Assembly (NCBI GenBank): GCA_030765065.1
Contig: CM060985.1
Location: forward strand, 178,004,096-178,068,095
Origin: Deroplatys truncata
Taxonomy: Eukaryota; Arthropoda; Insecta; Mantodea; Mantidae
Direction of reading: 5' to 3'
Length of the DNA stretch: 64,000 nt
The translations under genes and the position numbers were made by a program. Below the pieces are notes generated by a model, which was not told the origin of the DNA, searched no databases, and saw only the letters and a program-made list of their open reading frames with translations. This document shows positions 54,781 to 64,000 of this stretch, piece by piece; the stretch's first letter is position 1, and the number at the start of each line of letters is the position of its first letter.

Positions 54781-56097
54781 ACGCCTAATGAAAATCGGCT
54801 TAGACATGCATTTGCCGAAGAAGTCTCAGCCCCAGCCAAGGCAACAATTTATAATTGGTACAGCGAATTCAATTATGTGAAGGACGTCAAAGAACTGCTG
54901 TTACTGATGAAAATATTGCCGCTGATCGAGCAATGATTGAAGAACATCGACGGATATTTTATGAATTTATTCGGGCAACATTGGGCATTGGTATGAGTCA
55001 AATTCAAAACATTTTAAATTAACAGTTGAAGAAAGTTATTATATTATATATATATATATTTTTTTTTTTTGCCGCACGCTTTGGGAGCCAATTTGAGGAA
55101 TGTTTGTTGCGGCTACGTATGGAAAGCCAGTTTGAAGATGTATTATATTTCGACTGTTTCTTTAAATATTATATACTTATGTTTGCCTCGGCTGCGTCAG
55201 TATTTTTGTTAGAGACATGGATTTCTTTGCAGGGAGTAGTGCGGCTGAAGAATGTAGGCTTACACAGATTATAATTTTACTTCACTCCTTTTATTAATGC
55301 TTGACACGATTTAAATAACACTTCACTAATATAGAGAGCTGTAAGATTCTTTTATTAAATACTTGCACTTTTTAAACACTAAACTATTTTCTCAACAAAA
55401 TGCGTATTAAATTTCTCGAGGACGTGTCTCGCGTCTGAATAGGAACACTGTCTACAAGCAACTGAATTTACTTCTACAGCCTAAATTTGTAAATTTTTGT
55501 ATTTCAGTTTCTGATTGGCTAATCCCAGTCCAATAGAATACCTTCATTTAACTAAAGCTTTTTCTGGTTGTTGATTGGCTATTTTATAAACTGTCACAAA
55601 ATTTATATTATTGTTGCTCCAATAATGACTAGTAGCATTATTAACTTTCTTACTCTTTATTACCTCAAGGTTACCTCATTTTAACCTATTATTCTCACAG
55701 CCCCTACATTATTAAATGACGTAATACATTCAGATAACATTCTTACATGTATAAAATAATATAAACATATACAATGACTGTAATATACACCTTTTATATG
55801 TTGTTATACACACATATTGCTTTAAGGCGGGCTGTATTATATTTTTTATTATATAATTTGACTAAAATCATTTAAGTGTTAAAAATACTGCCTCGCAGTT
55901 AGACGTGAGAAAACGTTGTTGCCGATGGATTCCACATAAACTGACTTCGGATCAAAAACCAAAACGCATTCATTGGTGTAGAAAAACTCTGGAAAATTTC
56001 AAGGCGGCACTTCAAATTTGGTTTGGAATATCGTTACTGGTGGTGAGGCTTGGATTTACAGTTATGATCCTGAAAAGAAATCAATCGGCTCAATGGA
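54781..56097 (+). pseudogene. Mariner transposase pseudogene split by family B
   Basis: Left half (54790-55022): RHAFAEEVSAPAKATIYNWY, AVTDENIAADRAMIEEHRRI and GMSQIQNILN, the DNA-binding region. Right half (55901-56097): LDVRKRCCRWIPHKLTSDQK, HWCRKTLENF, and TGGEAWIYSYDPEKK. In that last motif the catalytic TGDEAWIY Asp has become Gly. The reading frame across the family B insertion is continuous (QNILN-stop-QLDVRKR) once one CAGTT is removed. Homology ends at CAATGGATC, where repeat X begins. Stops and the catalytic change show it was dead or dying before or after the insertion. Confidence 0.88.
55028..55895 (+). repeat. Family B repeat copy 4 inserted in mariner, with TSD
   Basis: 868 bp, running from GAAGAAAGTTATTATATT through a (TA)n/(T)n stretch, GGAGCCAATTTGAGG, GCCTCGGCTGCGTCAG and the common body to ACTGCCTCG. 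CAGTT occurs on both sides (55023-55027, 55896-55900) and only once in the reconstructed mariner. This is the best evidence that a single B unit of about 870 bp can insert alone. Confidence 0.88.
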
Positions 56098-56333
56098 TCT
56101 TTCTCTCCCGAAATCGGGACAGGGCAGACCTTTTTGCTTTTAACGTGACCCCGGGAAGGAGAGTTGTGGGGAAGACCCAAGAGCGACGCTGCGCGTTAGC
56201 CCGGATGATATCTCTTGTGTTTCCAGAATAGAACGCATCTAGACACTCATCAATCCTGCTCACAAGCAAATAATAGACAAGAAATTCGTGGTAGAAAAGG
56301 AACCGTCCTTACCGACCCGGGGAACCAGCAATA
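56098..56333 (+). repeat. Repeat X, copy 2
   Basis: CTCCCGAAATCGGGACAGGG, ACGTGACCCCGGGAAGGAG, CGCGTTAGCCCGGATGATATC and CAAATAATAGACAAGAAATTCGTGG. It joins a family H copy in the same relative orientation as copy 1 at 52350. Confidence 0.75.
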
Positions 56334-57267
56334 AAAAATCTGATGTGTTACACTCATATGACTTTTTCTACTCTTGTTCAAACTATTTGTACAAACTCTT
56401 ATTCTCCATCTATTTCATATTAATCGAGAAAAACATTTGCAGAAACGATCTTTTGACATGCAAAGAGAATTATATTTTACACATAGCGACCAGTTCTAAA
56501 AATATTTGACTATCGCTTAAGGCGTACTATGCTCCCCTTGTTTTGTATTTGCAAGGGCAATATAGAAATACAGTAGCCTTTAAGCATAGAAATATCTCGT
56601 AATAGCTGGTTACTATGTACAGCACCATTCTCTTTGCGACAGATTAACATTCTTTGCATATCGAAGACAAAAAAAATGAATAAAGAATTCCCATTCGAGA
56701 AAAACTGTATTGGAAAGTTTAAGGGAATAACAAGCAATATCTCGAAAATGGTTCACACAACAAAAAATGTATATGACATAAATTGTGTATTTTAACGCTA
56801 TCTACATTTTTTGTGTAGTAACATTTTGTCTATCTCTTATGGTTTACCAGTTATGCAAAGGTCCTTCACAATGAAGAATACTTTTGGAGACATTCCCAAA
56901 AAATCAAGAAATACATTTTATTTGTCATTAAAATATCTTAAACATATGATATTTTAATCAAAATTGTTAGAGCTATTTTTTGAAAAATAAAATTTTCGAA
57001 ATATGTTCCATGTAAAGGGTAATCTGGGGTGGGGGGATTTTCTTGAAAACCTTCGTGTCGCATCTCTGGAAGATACTGAACCTAAATACCAAGTTTGGTG
57101 TTTATTCGACTGTTCGTTTCTGAGTTATACTGTTCACAGACACACACACGGAAATGTTTTAAAAAATGCTTTCTTTTTTTTTGAATTCCGGTGAAATCTC
57201 GGTATTGAATTTTTGGGTGGAATACAATACTTCCCCTACATACTAAATGTAGTAGAGAAAGTAAAAA
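56334..57267 (-). mobile_element. Family H (H-b), full-length
   Basis: AAAAAATCTGATGTGTTACAC to TGTAGTAGAGAAAGTAAAAA, 934 bp. Long-subfamily markers in reverse complement (CCTTGTTTTGTATTTGCAAGG). The microsatellite is short (CACACACACGG) and the following GATTCAGG box is partly deleted. Confidence 0.92.
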
Positions 57268-57419
57268 GGAATAAGTGAAGGAATAAAAGGAGTTGGAATG
57301 TTAAAATCGATATTATAGAGTGAACCATTTTAAATAAAACCGAAAAGCTGATTCAATACTAAACATAAGGAGATGTGTTTATAACGTAATTATCAATAGC
57401 CCTATGCATAAAAATCACA
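57268..57419. other. No recognised feature
   Basis: Short AT-rich spacer. Confidence 0.5.
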
Positions 57420-57770
57420 ACTCGGTAGGTCAGGAGAACGTGGGTGCCAAATATCATCACTAATTATTCTGTCATCAAACACCTTTCTTATTCCATGTAA
57501 GGATTCGGCAGCCGTATGCGCTGTTGCAGAATCTTACAATAAGAGAGATTTTTGATGACAGAATAATTATATTTATGGGATTCTTTAATAGACAAAGTGT
57601 ATCGTTCCAATCCTCGCACACCACAGGAACTTAGGTAAAACATTGTGCAAGAAATCAAAAGAATTCCTGCTGCTGAGCTTCGGAAACTGACCGAGAATAT
57701 TTACACGAGATGTGCTGCCTGTTTGAGAGCAGAAGGTCAACATTTCCAGCATCTATTATAAGGTAAGAAT
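57420..57770. pseudogene. DDE_3 transposase fragments in inverted arrangement
   Basis: Minus-strand part (57420-57535): ATAHTAAESLHGIRKVFDD, IISDDIWHPRSPDLPS. Plus-strand part (57536-57765): IREIFDDRIII, VYRSNPRTPQELR, then IVQEIKRIPAAELRKLTENI and RCAACLRAEGQHFQHLL-stop, the typical C-terminus of these IS630-related proteins. The two parts share an inverted 32-bp repeat (57461-57492 and 57538-57569). A rearranged relic. Confidence 0.78.
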
Positions 57771-58214
57771 TTTAGTCCGCCTCTGCCAGCGTAATTTCTC
57801 CCGCGACTGCCGGCTGTCTCGCGCAGTAGAGAGAGACCGCGAGTAGGTTCGAATATAATTTGACTACCCTATACCAGTTTTATGTTTTACCTTATGCATC
57901 CTCTTATTGGAATTTTCTCAGTCAATGGTCCATGGATTTTTAATGTATAATTTAACTTCTCCAGTAATTTGAGACCTTTCTACTTTTCACTGACACATAA
58001 CTAATGTGATCTACTTCAAATTTTTCTTGTCGCTTCAATTTTCTTCGCAAAGTTGCAGGGTAAGGAAATAGTGTCAAGAGGCCTCTACTTACTTCCGTTG
58101 GGAAATAAAACTCGAGAACTTTCTAATCTCTCACGGTAGCAACACTCACTATATCTCATAGCCATGGGTCGCAACCTCACTCGCGAGCGCGTTTGCTTTA
58201 TAGCTGCTAGTATT
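57771..58214. other. No recognised feature
   Basis: A GC-rich patch (57780-57850, CTCGCGCAGTAGAGAGAGACC) then AT-rich sequence. Nothing recognised. Confidence 0.45.
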
Positions 58215-58370
58215 TTCCAGAGAATTCTAGAATATTCGGAAAACGGGGAGAAGGGATACTTCCGCAGCACTTTGCTTATCTCTCGATACCGCTTCTGGTA
58301 TTTACGCTGGGAGATACTCACCGTATCTCTGCAAACAGCAGGCTGGTTAGCGCTATCCAACAGCTCGATA
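58215..58370 (+). repeat. Repeat W, copy 2
   Basis: See 44441-44590 for the matching blocks. Surrounding sequence (58140-58215) may belong to the same repeat. Confidence 0.55.
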
Positions 58371-58549
58371 TAATTGCGTTACAATATTTTTCTGAAACTA
58401 CAAAAATCACTCTTTACGTTTACTTTACTATTCTAGTGTTTGCCTAATCTGTGTATTTATTTATTTATTTTTTAATTCTTTTCTATTTTCAGATACATAT
58501 TGGCTCCGAAATTATTCTTATTTTGTCTACGATATGGGTTCCGGTAATG

Positions 58550-59690
58550 CGAGGGCAAATCGAAAAGTAACGCAGAATAATCTTTTTTCAAAAAAGTTTA
58601 ATACTTAAAACAACAACAAGAGTCCCAAATGAACTTGCATCTATTACCTACTTTTCGACATAGTCACCAACTTTCCTAACACATTTCTCCCATCGTGATA
58701 CCAGTTTCAATATGCCCTGTTTGTAGAAGCCCGTTTCCTTGGAGTATAGCCATCTGCGGACTGCTGATTTCACTTCCACATCTGTCGCAAAGCGTTGGCC
58801 GGCCAGGAATTTCTTCATGGGACCAAACAGATGAAAGTCCGACGGTGCACGTTCCGGACTGTATAATGGATGCTGGAGCACCTCCCAACCAAATTTGGTG
58901 GTTTTCTGAAGAACAGCAGCAGCAACATGGGGCAAACATTGTCATGATGAATTTTGAAATCGTCAGAATTCATGTTGTGGCGTTTGTCACGAAGGGCACG
59001 ACGCAACTTCACCAAAGCATTCACCGTGGTCCCGTGTTCAGCAAAGTTCACCAATACAACACCATGCATGTTACAAGCGTTTGAGTCATTTTTGGTTTCT
59101 TCTTCACTGGGGAACCAGTTTGTTTCCACTCCATACTTGCCTGCTTGGTTTCGGGTGTGTAGTGGTATACCCACGACTCATCACCAGTGACGATTCCTTT
59201 CAGAAAGTCATGTCCTTCTGCGGTGTACCGCGTTAGGTAATCCAAGCTCGTCATCATTCGCTGGTCCTTGAGCTTGTCTGTCAGGTTCTTAGGCACCCAG
59301 CGAGCACTAACTTTACGAAATTTCAAAGTGTCATGATCAATGCTACACTGCACTATAGCAAATGTGTTCCTAAGGTCCGCAGGTGTACACGCCAGTCGTT
59401 CAAAATTGCCGCCTCAATGCCTCTGACATTCTGCGGGGTTGCAGCTGTTACTGGCCTCCCGGAGCGTAACGAAGCACTAAGATTCACACGGCCTTATAGG
59501 AAGAATGCTCACTACCTGTAGACATTGCTACGGTTCATACAATCATCCCCATACACACCATGTATGTCCTTGTGAAAATCACTCGGTTTATGCCCTTTGG
59601 CTCACAAATATTGAACCACACCTTTCTGTTCTTCACAGGTGGACGACAGTAACATGCGCGCCATCTTTGTTGTGTAGTTCACGCTTGTCC
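58550..59690 (-). mobile_element. Mariner-like element, 5' end of element missing
   Basis: The left terminus CGAGGGCAAATCGAAAAGTAACGC is a mariner-type TIR. The matching right TIR was not found near 59690-59800, so the element is truncated or rearranged on that side. It contains the degraded transposase described separately. Confidence 0.8.
58648..59664 (-). pseudogene. Mariner transposase pseudogene (SETMAR-like subfamily)
   Basis: Starts near 59664 with MARMLLSSTCEEQKGVVQYL-stop. The DNA-binding part (SDFHKDIHGVYGDDCMNRSN, RSGRPVTAATPQNVRGIEAA) contains several stops. KVSARWVPKNLTDKLKDQRM and IVTGDESWVYHYTPETKQAS (first Asp, about 59185) are open. KIHHDNVCPM (second Asp, about 58945) is in another frame, and APSDFHLFGPMKKFLAGQRF (third Asp, about 58820) in another. 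The C-terminus LVSRWEKCVRKVGDYVEK ends at 58648. At least three frame changes. All three Asp positions are still readable. Confidence 0.9.
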
Positions 59691-59988
59691 TGCTAGAGCT
59701 ACACATGAAACAAAAAATACCTTCTCTAGTGAAAACTTCAAACTATATCTGTGTAAAATTGCAGCATTCCAGCTATAATACCAAGGCAGGAAAAACATTT
59801 CCAGAAATGACAGTTTGTTTTTTTGTGCAGCCTTACAGCCTTATAAATTGAAATTTGTTCTTAATTTGATATATACGACGGATATTTTAAAAATAAGTTT
59901 CGTTTTGCAATAAAGTAGGAACTAGTAAATATTTTTTCATACTTCACTTTTGCACAACCCTTACCTTACACTACTTTTCTATTAGTTA
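59691..59988. other. No recognised feature
   Basis: AT-rich; nothing recognised. Confidence 0.5.
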
Positions 59989-60186
59989 TCAATTTTCGTC
60001 TTGTCGAAGCATAAGGTTTTTAGAACCTCGTCGCAGTTCATCTAGGAAACGTGTAGCTGTTTCAGGAGTTAAATGTTTCTCTATTGAAAATGAGCTGTGA
60101 CATGCGTACATGTACGGAAGCTTCTTGAAGGATATAAATAATGAGTCGGCTGTTTTGGTTAACATCACATTAACTTGCAGATCCAC
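59989..60186 (-). CDS. Unrecognised 65-codon ORF, possible element or exon fragment
   Basis: MDLQVNVMLTKTADSLFISF...TPETATRFLDELRRGSKNLM. The composition is protein-like (charged, balanced) and unlike the low-complexity frames translated from family H. I cannot place it in a family. It has no neighbour context, and nothing shows it is expressed. Confidence 0.25.
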   Translation of the reverse strand: MDLQVNVMLTKTADSLFISFKKLPYMYACHSSFSIEKHLTPETATRFLDELRRGSKNLMLRQDEN

Positions 60187-61210
60187 AATTGTTCCCTTTC
60201 AACTACTCTGTGATACACATCTGACTTCCGGAACATTAGTTTCAACCCCCATACTCTGAAAACGCGACACCAATAAGGTGGTTTCTTCTACTATAAATCT
60301 TAGAAACAGAAAAGTGCATCATATAAACTATAAGATTGTTTTATGGATGGCGGCGAACTTCTATAACAGAGCCACTAGAGTATATTCTAAATGATAATGG
60401 TAATTTAATTGATTGTGAAAACTGTGTAGAAAGAAAACCTGTTATACCTATATAGAATAGAATAAAAAATCATTCGAAATATTTGGTTGTTTTTTTAATT
60501 GCGTAACTAACCAAACTTTAAAAACATCTTTGAATTTTATTATAGTGAGCAGGTTACTTATATTTTAAATACGCTTTTAAGAAATAGTACTGCACATTTT
60601 GTATTGTGAATTCTGCACCACTTCACAACTTGGAGCAGAGAAATAAAGGTTACCACATCTATTATGGTAACCTTTACTACAAGTTGTACTATTGTTAAGG
60701 GAAGACTGTAGGCAACTTTTGTATAAAACGTTAGTTTGTTAACAATTTTGTTTGATAAATTAGATATATGCGCGCATGTTACAATGATATTTTGTTTGTT
60801 TTTCCACCTCTAGATGCATTCAAAGTATTAAACACCTTAGGAGTGCAATTATGCTACACCCCTTTTTCAAACATGTACCAGCTCTGTATTTATTAGTTTG
60901 AGTTTATAATGTTATTTATTCCAGTCAAATTGAAAGGTTTTTAAATAATGTAAGCGATTTATTTAAATGAGCCTTAAAATGAGTGTAGTAATATATTTTG
61001 GGTGCTTCTACCCGCCCCGTCGTCATCCAGGCATGCCACCGATTATTTAACCTGGGCCCACCCCATCCTATTCCACAGGTGAGATACAGTACCCATCTAG
61101 TCTAAGCCACACTCCACGAACATAATGTTTTCCCCGTAAAATAGAGGCTGTCTTAACGCAGAGACAAGTTCGACTCGTAGCAAATGACTTGCACTTTTCA
61201 GAAGTATTTA
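60187..61210. other. Unrecognised, with hairpin and repeat Z
   Basis: AT-rich stretch. It holds the inverted repeat at 60625-60690 and repeat Z at 61022-61080. No gene recognised. Confidence 0.5.
60625..60690. repeat. Imperfect palindrome with perfect 11-bp stem
   Basis: AAAGGTTACCA (60645-60655) and TGGTAACCTTT (60665-60675) are perfect complements around a 9-nt loop. An outer pair, ACAACTT and AAGTTGT, extends the symmetry. No T-run or gene nearby, so a terminator role is not supported. Possibly a small foldback element. Confidence 0.75.
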
Positions 61211-61890
61211 CAGGGTGATCCGTTTTGGGTGTCAGAAAAGTAAAACGTTATATGTAAGAGGATAGTGCATACGTTTCTGAGTAGTTAGCTGTAATATAAG
61301 CAGAAAGCATGGAAGTTAACAATGAATGATGGTTCAGACTTCATCCACATTGCATGGCAGTGCTATTGTGCATAGGAGACAATATGGTGATCGTGACACA
61401 ACATCGCACTCGATGCGCTGTATGGTATGTGAAATGTGTCGTATGATACGTGTAGGTTCTCGGTTTCCTAAAATACACTTATACTTTTTGACTCCGCCAC
61501 TCACATGAAATGTGGCTTTGTCCATGAACATTCATTGATTTCCCATTGATCGTCCGCTTCCTGCCACTGACACTTCATGACAAACTAGATATTAACTGTC
61601 AGAGCATACTTTCGCTGAATATGGTTGGAAACATCTTAGGGCACTGTCTAACAATGCTCTTAACACGTTGCGTATGGCGTATTCCGCTCTGCTGATAAGT
61701 GGTGAACTTGCACCATTTTGTATCTTATGCGCGATAGTGCTGCCATACCACGCGGATGAGGTCTGAAACATCACTCACTGTTAACAGCCATTCTTTCCTC
61801 TTATTTTACAACAAACTGCTTATATATGTGTGCATTAACCTCTTATATAATAACGATTCACTTTCTTGACATCTTAAACGGATCACCCTA
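61211..61890. mobile_element. DNA element with about 180-bp inverted arms
   Basis: CAGGGTGATCCGTTTTGGG at the left and CTTAAACGGATCACCCTA at the right, with TA beyond each end. The inverted similarity runs inward to about 61390 and 61710 (ATGGCAGTGCTATTGTGCATA versus the complement of TATGCGCGATAGTGCTGCCAT). The centre carries a transposase remnant. Confidence 0.82.
61334..61531 (-). pseudogene. DDE_3 transposase remnant inside long-TIR element
   Basis: MFMDKATFHVSGGVKKYKCI then GNREPTRIIRHI corresponds to the F-S-D-E-A-x-F-H-x-S-G...NRHNCRIW...ENPH region of IS630-related transposases, with the catalytic SDE changed to MDK. Only this section remains, in a 680-bp element. Confidence 0.7.
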
Positions 61891-62458
61891 TATATCTGGG
61901 AAAAAGAGTAAACTCAGTCCGTGAGAGTTGGCAGTTTTAATCAAATTAAAAATCTGCTGCTGCTTTCAGAGTGGAATTAAACGTGTATTAGCATACAATA
62001 ACGTAATTAAAAATTTTATGTGAGAAAATGTGGTGTTAAAATTACAGAACAAAAACACAACAGTGTAATTCTTGCAATAAATTAATTGTCAAACAAGATT
62101 TATGCTTTAAATCTGCTGCTGAAAAAATAGTGAATCAAAGGAGGAGATAGATCACCCAGCATACAGTTCTGAAATGTATTAGTTGCAATTATAAAATATA
62201 AAACAAGAATATCTTGAGCATATTTGAACTTCAACCAATTTTTTCTAAACCAAATTTTTCTGATGTTATGTACAGTTATATCATAAAGTATAACAGATAC
62301 AAAATTGAACTTTCCACAGTTTTTAAAGAAAAACATGATGAAAGAACGCATAGCATTATAGAGCTAAAATATTTTTTATTTTCTTAAAATGCATGCATTC
62401 ATCTTCAGTAATAGTTTTATATCAAAACATAATCACTCTACAGACCTCATCTGGTACA
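61891..62458. other. No recognised feature
   Basis: AT-rich sequence between two DNA transposon relics. Confidence 0.5.
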
Positions 62459-63080
62459 TAGGGTTACTCCAAAAGTTTTGAGAATGGACTCAAAACATTA
62501 TTAAAAATTTAGATCTGACAATTGCATCTTTTGAAAATATTCTCATTGCATTCTATACAGCCTCTTATCCTTTCAAACCGTTTATGAAATGTTGAACACC
62601 ATTATTCTTTGGAGAGAGTGAAAATACATTTTTAATAAGCAGCTCTTGGGGTGACTCAAATCACTGATCTCGAGGAATTTTTATTTCATTTTGGGGAATA
62701 GAAAAAGGTCGCATGGGGCCAGATCTGGACTGTAGGAAAGATGAGACAAATGTGTCCCCTGCAGAAATTGAGTTGTTTCTTGTGCAGTGTGAACGGAGGC
62801 ATTGTCATGGTACAACAAAATTTCAGCAGATTAGTCTTAGGACTATTTTTTCTCAGTTCATTGAACACTTGTGACAAACATTTTGTGGTGTACCATCTGA
62901 CAGTAATAGTCTTTTGTCCCTCAGACGGAATCGTCACAATGTGCCACTTGCTGAGAAGAAAGAGCAGATCATCTTCTTGTCAACACTTCTCGTTCGCTTC
63001 ACATCTGTTGGACGATCTTCTCTGGGAAGACCCAGACCGATGACTGTCGTATAGTTTGTGATCAGCTTCATCCACAACTC
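62459..63080 (-). pseudogene. Mariner-like element relic with catalytic motifs
   Basis: Left terminus TAGGGTTACTCCAAAAGTTTTGAG is TIR-like. The minus strand, reading across frame changes, gives REDRPTDVKRTRSVDKKMIC, FFSASGTL, then YHDNASVHTAQETTQFLQ with the second catalytic Asp (about 62800) and YSPDLAPCDLFLFPKMK with the third (about 62710), followed by a stop. The first catalytic Asp and the DNA-binding half are missing. The right end was not defined. Confidence 0.82.
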
Positions 63081-63416
63081 AGTTAACACAGCATGTTATA
63101 TGTATACCTCTACTCCTTCCCCCATTGTTCTGAATGTTTTCATTTAAACTCAAGAGACAATGGAATGTTGCATTCATTTACCCATAGGAAACGCAGTCAA
63201 GGTTTATCAAAGGATGTAGTCCAACACTTTGGGAATAACTCAATGCAATAACTTGAAGTCTTGGCCCTTTTAATTCTTATCTAACACAAAGTTAAATAAT
63301 GCCATACTTAAATTCTTAAAGTGTAGAAAAAGTATCGAAGTTTTATCTAAAAATTTTAGAAATACTTTGATATCGCCGAGTATGGAGATATCAACGTTAT
63401 CGAAGTCCCATCCCTA
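63081..63416. other. No recognised feature
   Basis: AT-rich; nothing recognised. Confidence 0.5.
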
Positions 63417-64000
63417 TTTTTACTTTCTCTGCTACGTATAGTAAGTAGGGGAAGTATTGTATTCCACTCAAAAATTCGATACCGAGATTTCACCGGAAAT
63501 ATACGTTTTGAGACCCCCTGAATCCAAAAAAGGCATTTTTAGAAACGTCCGTGTGTGTCTCTGTGTCTGTAACAGCATAACTCAGAAACGAACAGTCGGA
63601 TAAACACCAAACTTGGTATTTAGATTCAGTATCTTCCACAGATGCGACACAAAGGTTTTCAAGAAAATCCCACCACCCCAGATTACCCTTTACATGGAAC
63701 ATTTTTCAAAAATTTTAATTTTTCAAAAATGGCTCTAACGAGTTTGATTAAAATATCATATGTTTAAGGTATTCTCATGACAAATGAAATGTACATCTTG
63801 AATTTTCTGGGAACGTCTCCAAAACTATTCTTCATTGTATACGACTTTTGCATAGCTGGTAACCCATAAGAGATAGACAAAGTTTTAGTACACAAGAAAT
63901 GTAGATAGCGTTAGAATACACAATTTATGTCATATACATTATTTTTGTTGGGTGAACCATTTTTGATATATTGCTTGTTATTCCCTTAAATTTTCCAATA
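63417..64000 (+). mobile_element. Family H copy, runs off window end
   Basis: TTTTTACTTTCTCTGCTACGTATAG, the GTGTGTGTCTCTGTGTCTG microsatellite, the full conserved block, and on through TTGTTATTCCCTTAAATTTTCCAATA. The subfamily-diagnostic region lies beyond the window. Confidence 0.93.

Noticed and set aside
51505-57267. Inverted segmental duplication of an H plus X block
   Set aside because: The two H copies belong to different subfamilies (H-a and H-b), so the block was not duplicated as a whole.
5737-63702. Recurring 60-130-codon frames with His-Thr-rich runs (motifs such as SELCCSQTHTHTHT) at many places
   Set aside because: They are translations of the family H repeat across its CA/GT microsatellite, on both strands and in several frames. 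They are not conserved as a protein and should not be annotated as genes.

Overview
This window reads as intergenic, repeat-dominated chromosomal DNA from an animal, most likely an insect. It is AT-rich throughout. There is no operon structure, no Shine-Dalgarno-led gene, and no open reading frame long enough for an intact host gene. Essentially every recognisable item is a transposable element or its remains: Tc1/mariner-superfamily DNA transposons, tRNA-derived SINEs, two non-LTR retrotransposon fragments, and several non-coding repeat families. The mixture resembles large polyneopteran genomes (cockroach, termite, locust), but that is an impression from element types, not a placement. No host exon could be identified with confidence, and there is no CRISPR array, rRNA or convincing functional tRNA.

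The dominant occupant is one non-coding repeat, here called family H. About 28 copies or pieces lie on both strands and cover roughly 19 kb of the 64 kb by my own tally. A full copy is about 820-950 bp. It begins TTTTTACTTTCTCTACT, with a small palindrome overlapping that end. Next comes a GT/GTCT microsatellite about 110 bp in, immediately followed by a conserved block (AACTCAGAAACGAACAGTCGG, then AAACTTGGTA). The 3' end is AGTAGAGAAAGT, then an ATGTG...CACAT hairpin and CAGATTTTT. The asymmetric inverted 12-mer, the 3' hairpin, the internal microsatellite with its conserved neighbour block, the T-tract insertion sites and the head-to-tail junctions together resemble HINE/DINE-1/mini-me type non-autonomous Helentrons. 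Copies fall into at least three subfamilies (H-a, H-b, older H-c). Younger copies are repeatedly nested in older ones, which exposes exact insertion boundaries.

Layout. 0-4.4 kb: three ~870 bp family B repeats, two of them inverted around a spacer, plus two SINEs with overlapping target-site duplications (TSDs). 5-7 kb: nested H copies. 8.3-9.6 kb: a decayed TIR transposon with a DUF4817/DDE_3-type transposase. 10-12.2 kb: an H cluster. 14.4-16.2 kb: a TIR element holding an H copy. 17.4-18.2 kb: a long SINE with internal tandem units. 19.2-20.1 kb: a second DDE_3 transposase relic. 20.3-25.7 kb: H copies. 26.4-29.2 kb: a Tc1 palindrome and a nearly complete but disabled Tc1 element. 30.2-30.6 kb: a Tigger/pogo-type transposase fragment. 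32.5-34.5 kb: a mariner carrying both a deleted mariner and a SINE. 35-43 kb: an H cluster plus two LINE fragments, one a compact ORF1-only element. 45-46.7 kb: family B with a SINE inside. 47-53.7 kb: H copies. 54.8-57.3 kb: a mariner split by family B, followed by repeat X and H. 57.4-59.7 kb and 61.2-63.1 kb: further mariner-type relics. 63.4 kb to the end: another H copy.

No element here looks capable of making an intact protein: every transposase or retrotransposon reading frame seen is truncated, frameshifted or carries stop codons. The interest lies in the architecture and layering of the repeats. Several nests give clear relative ages. Family H needs a proper consensus and a test of its proposed Helentron origin.
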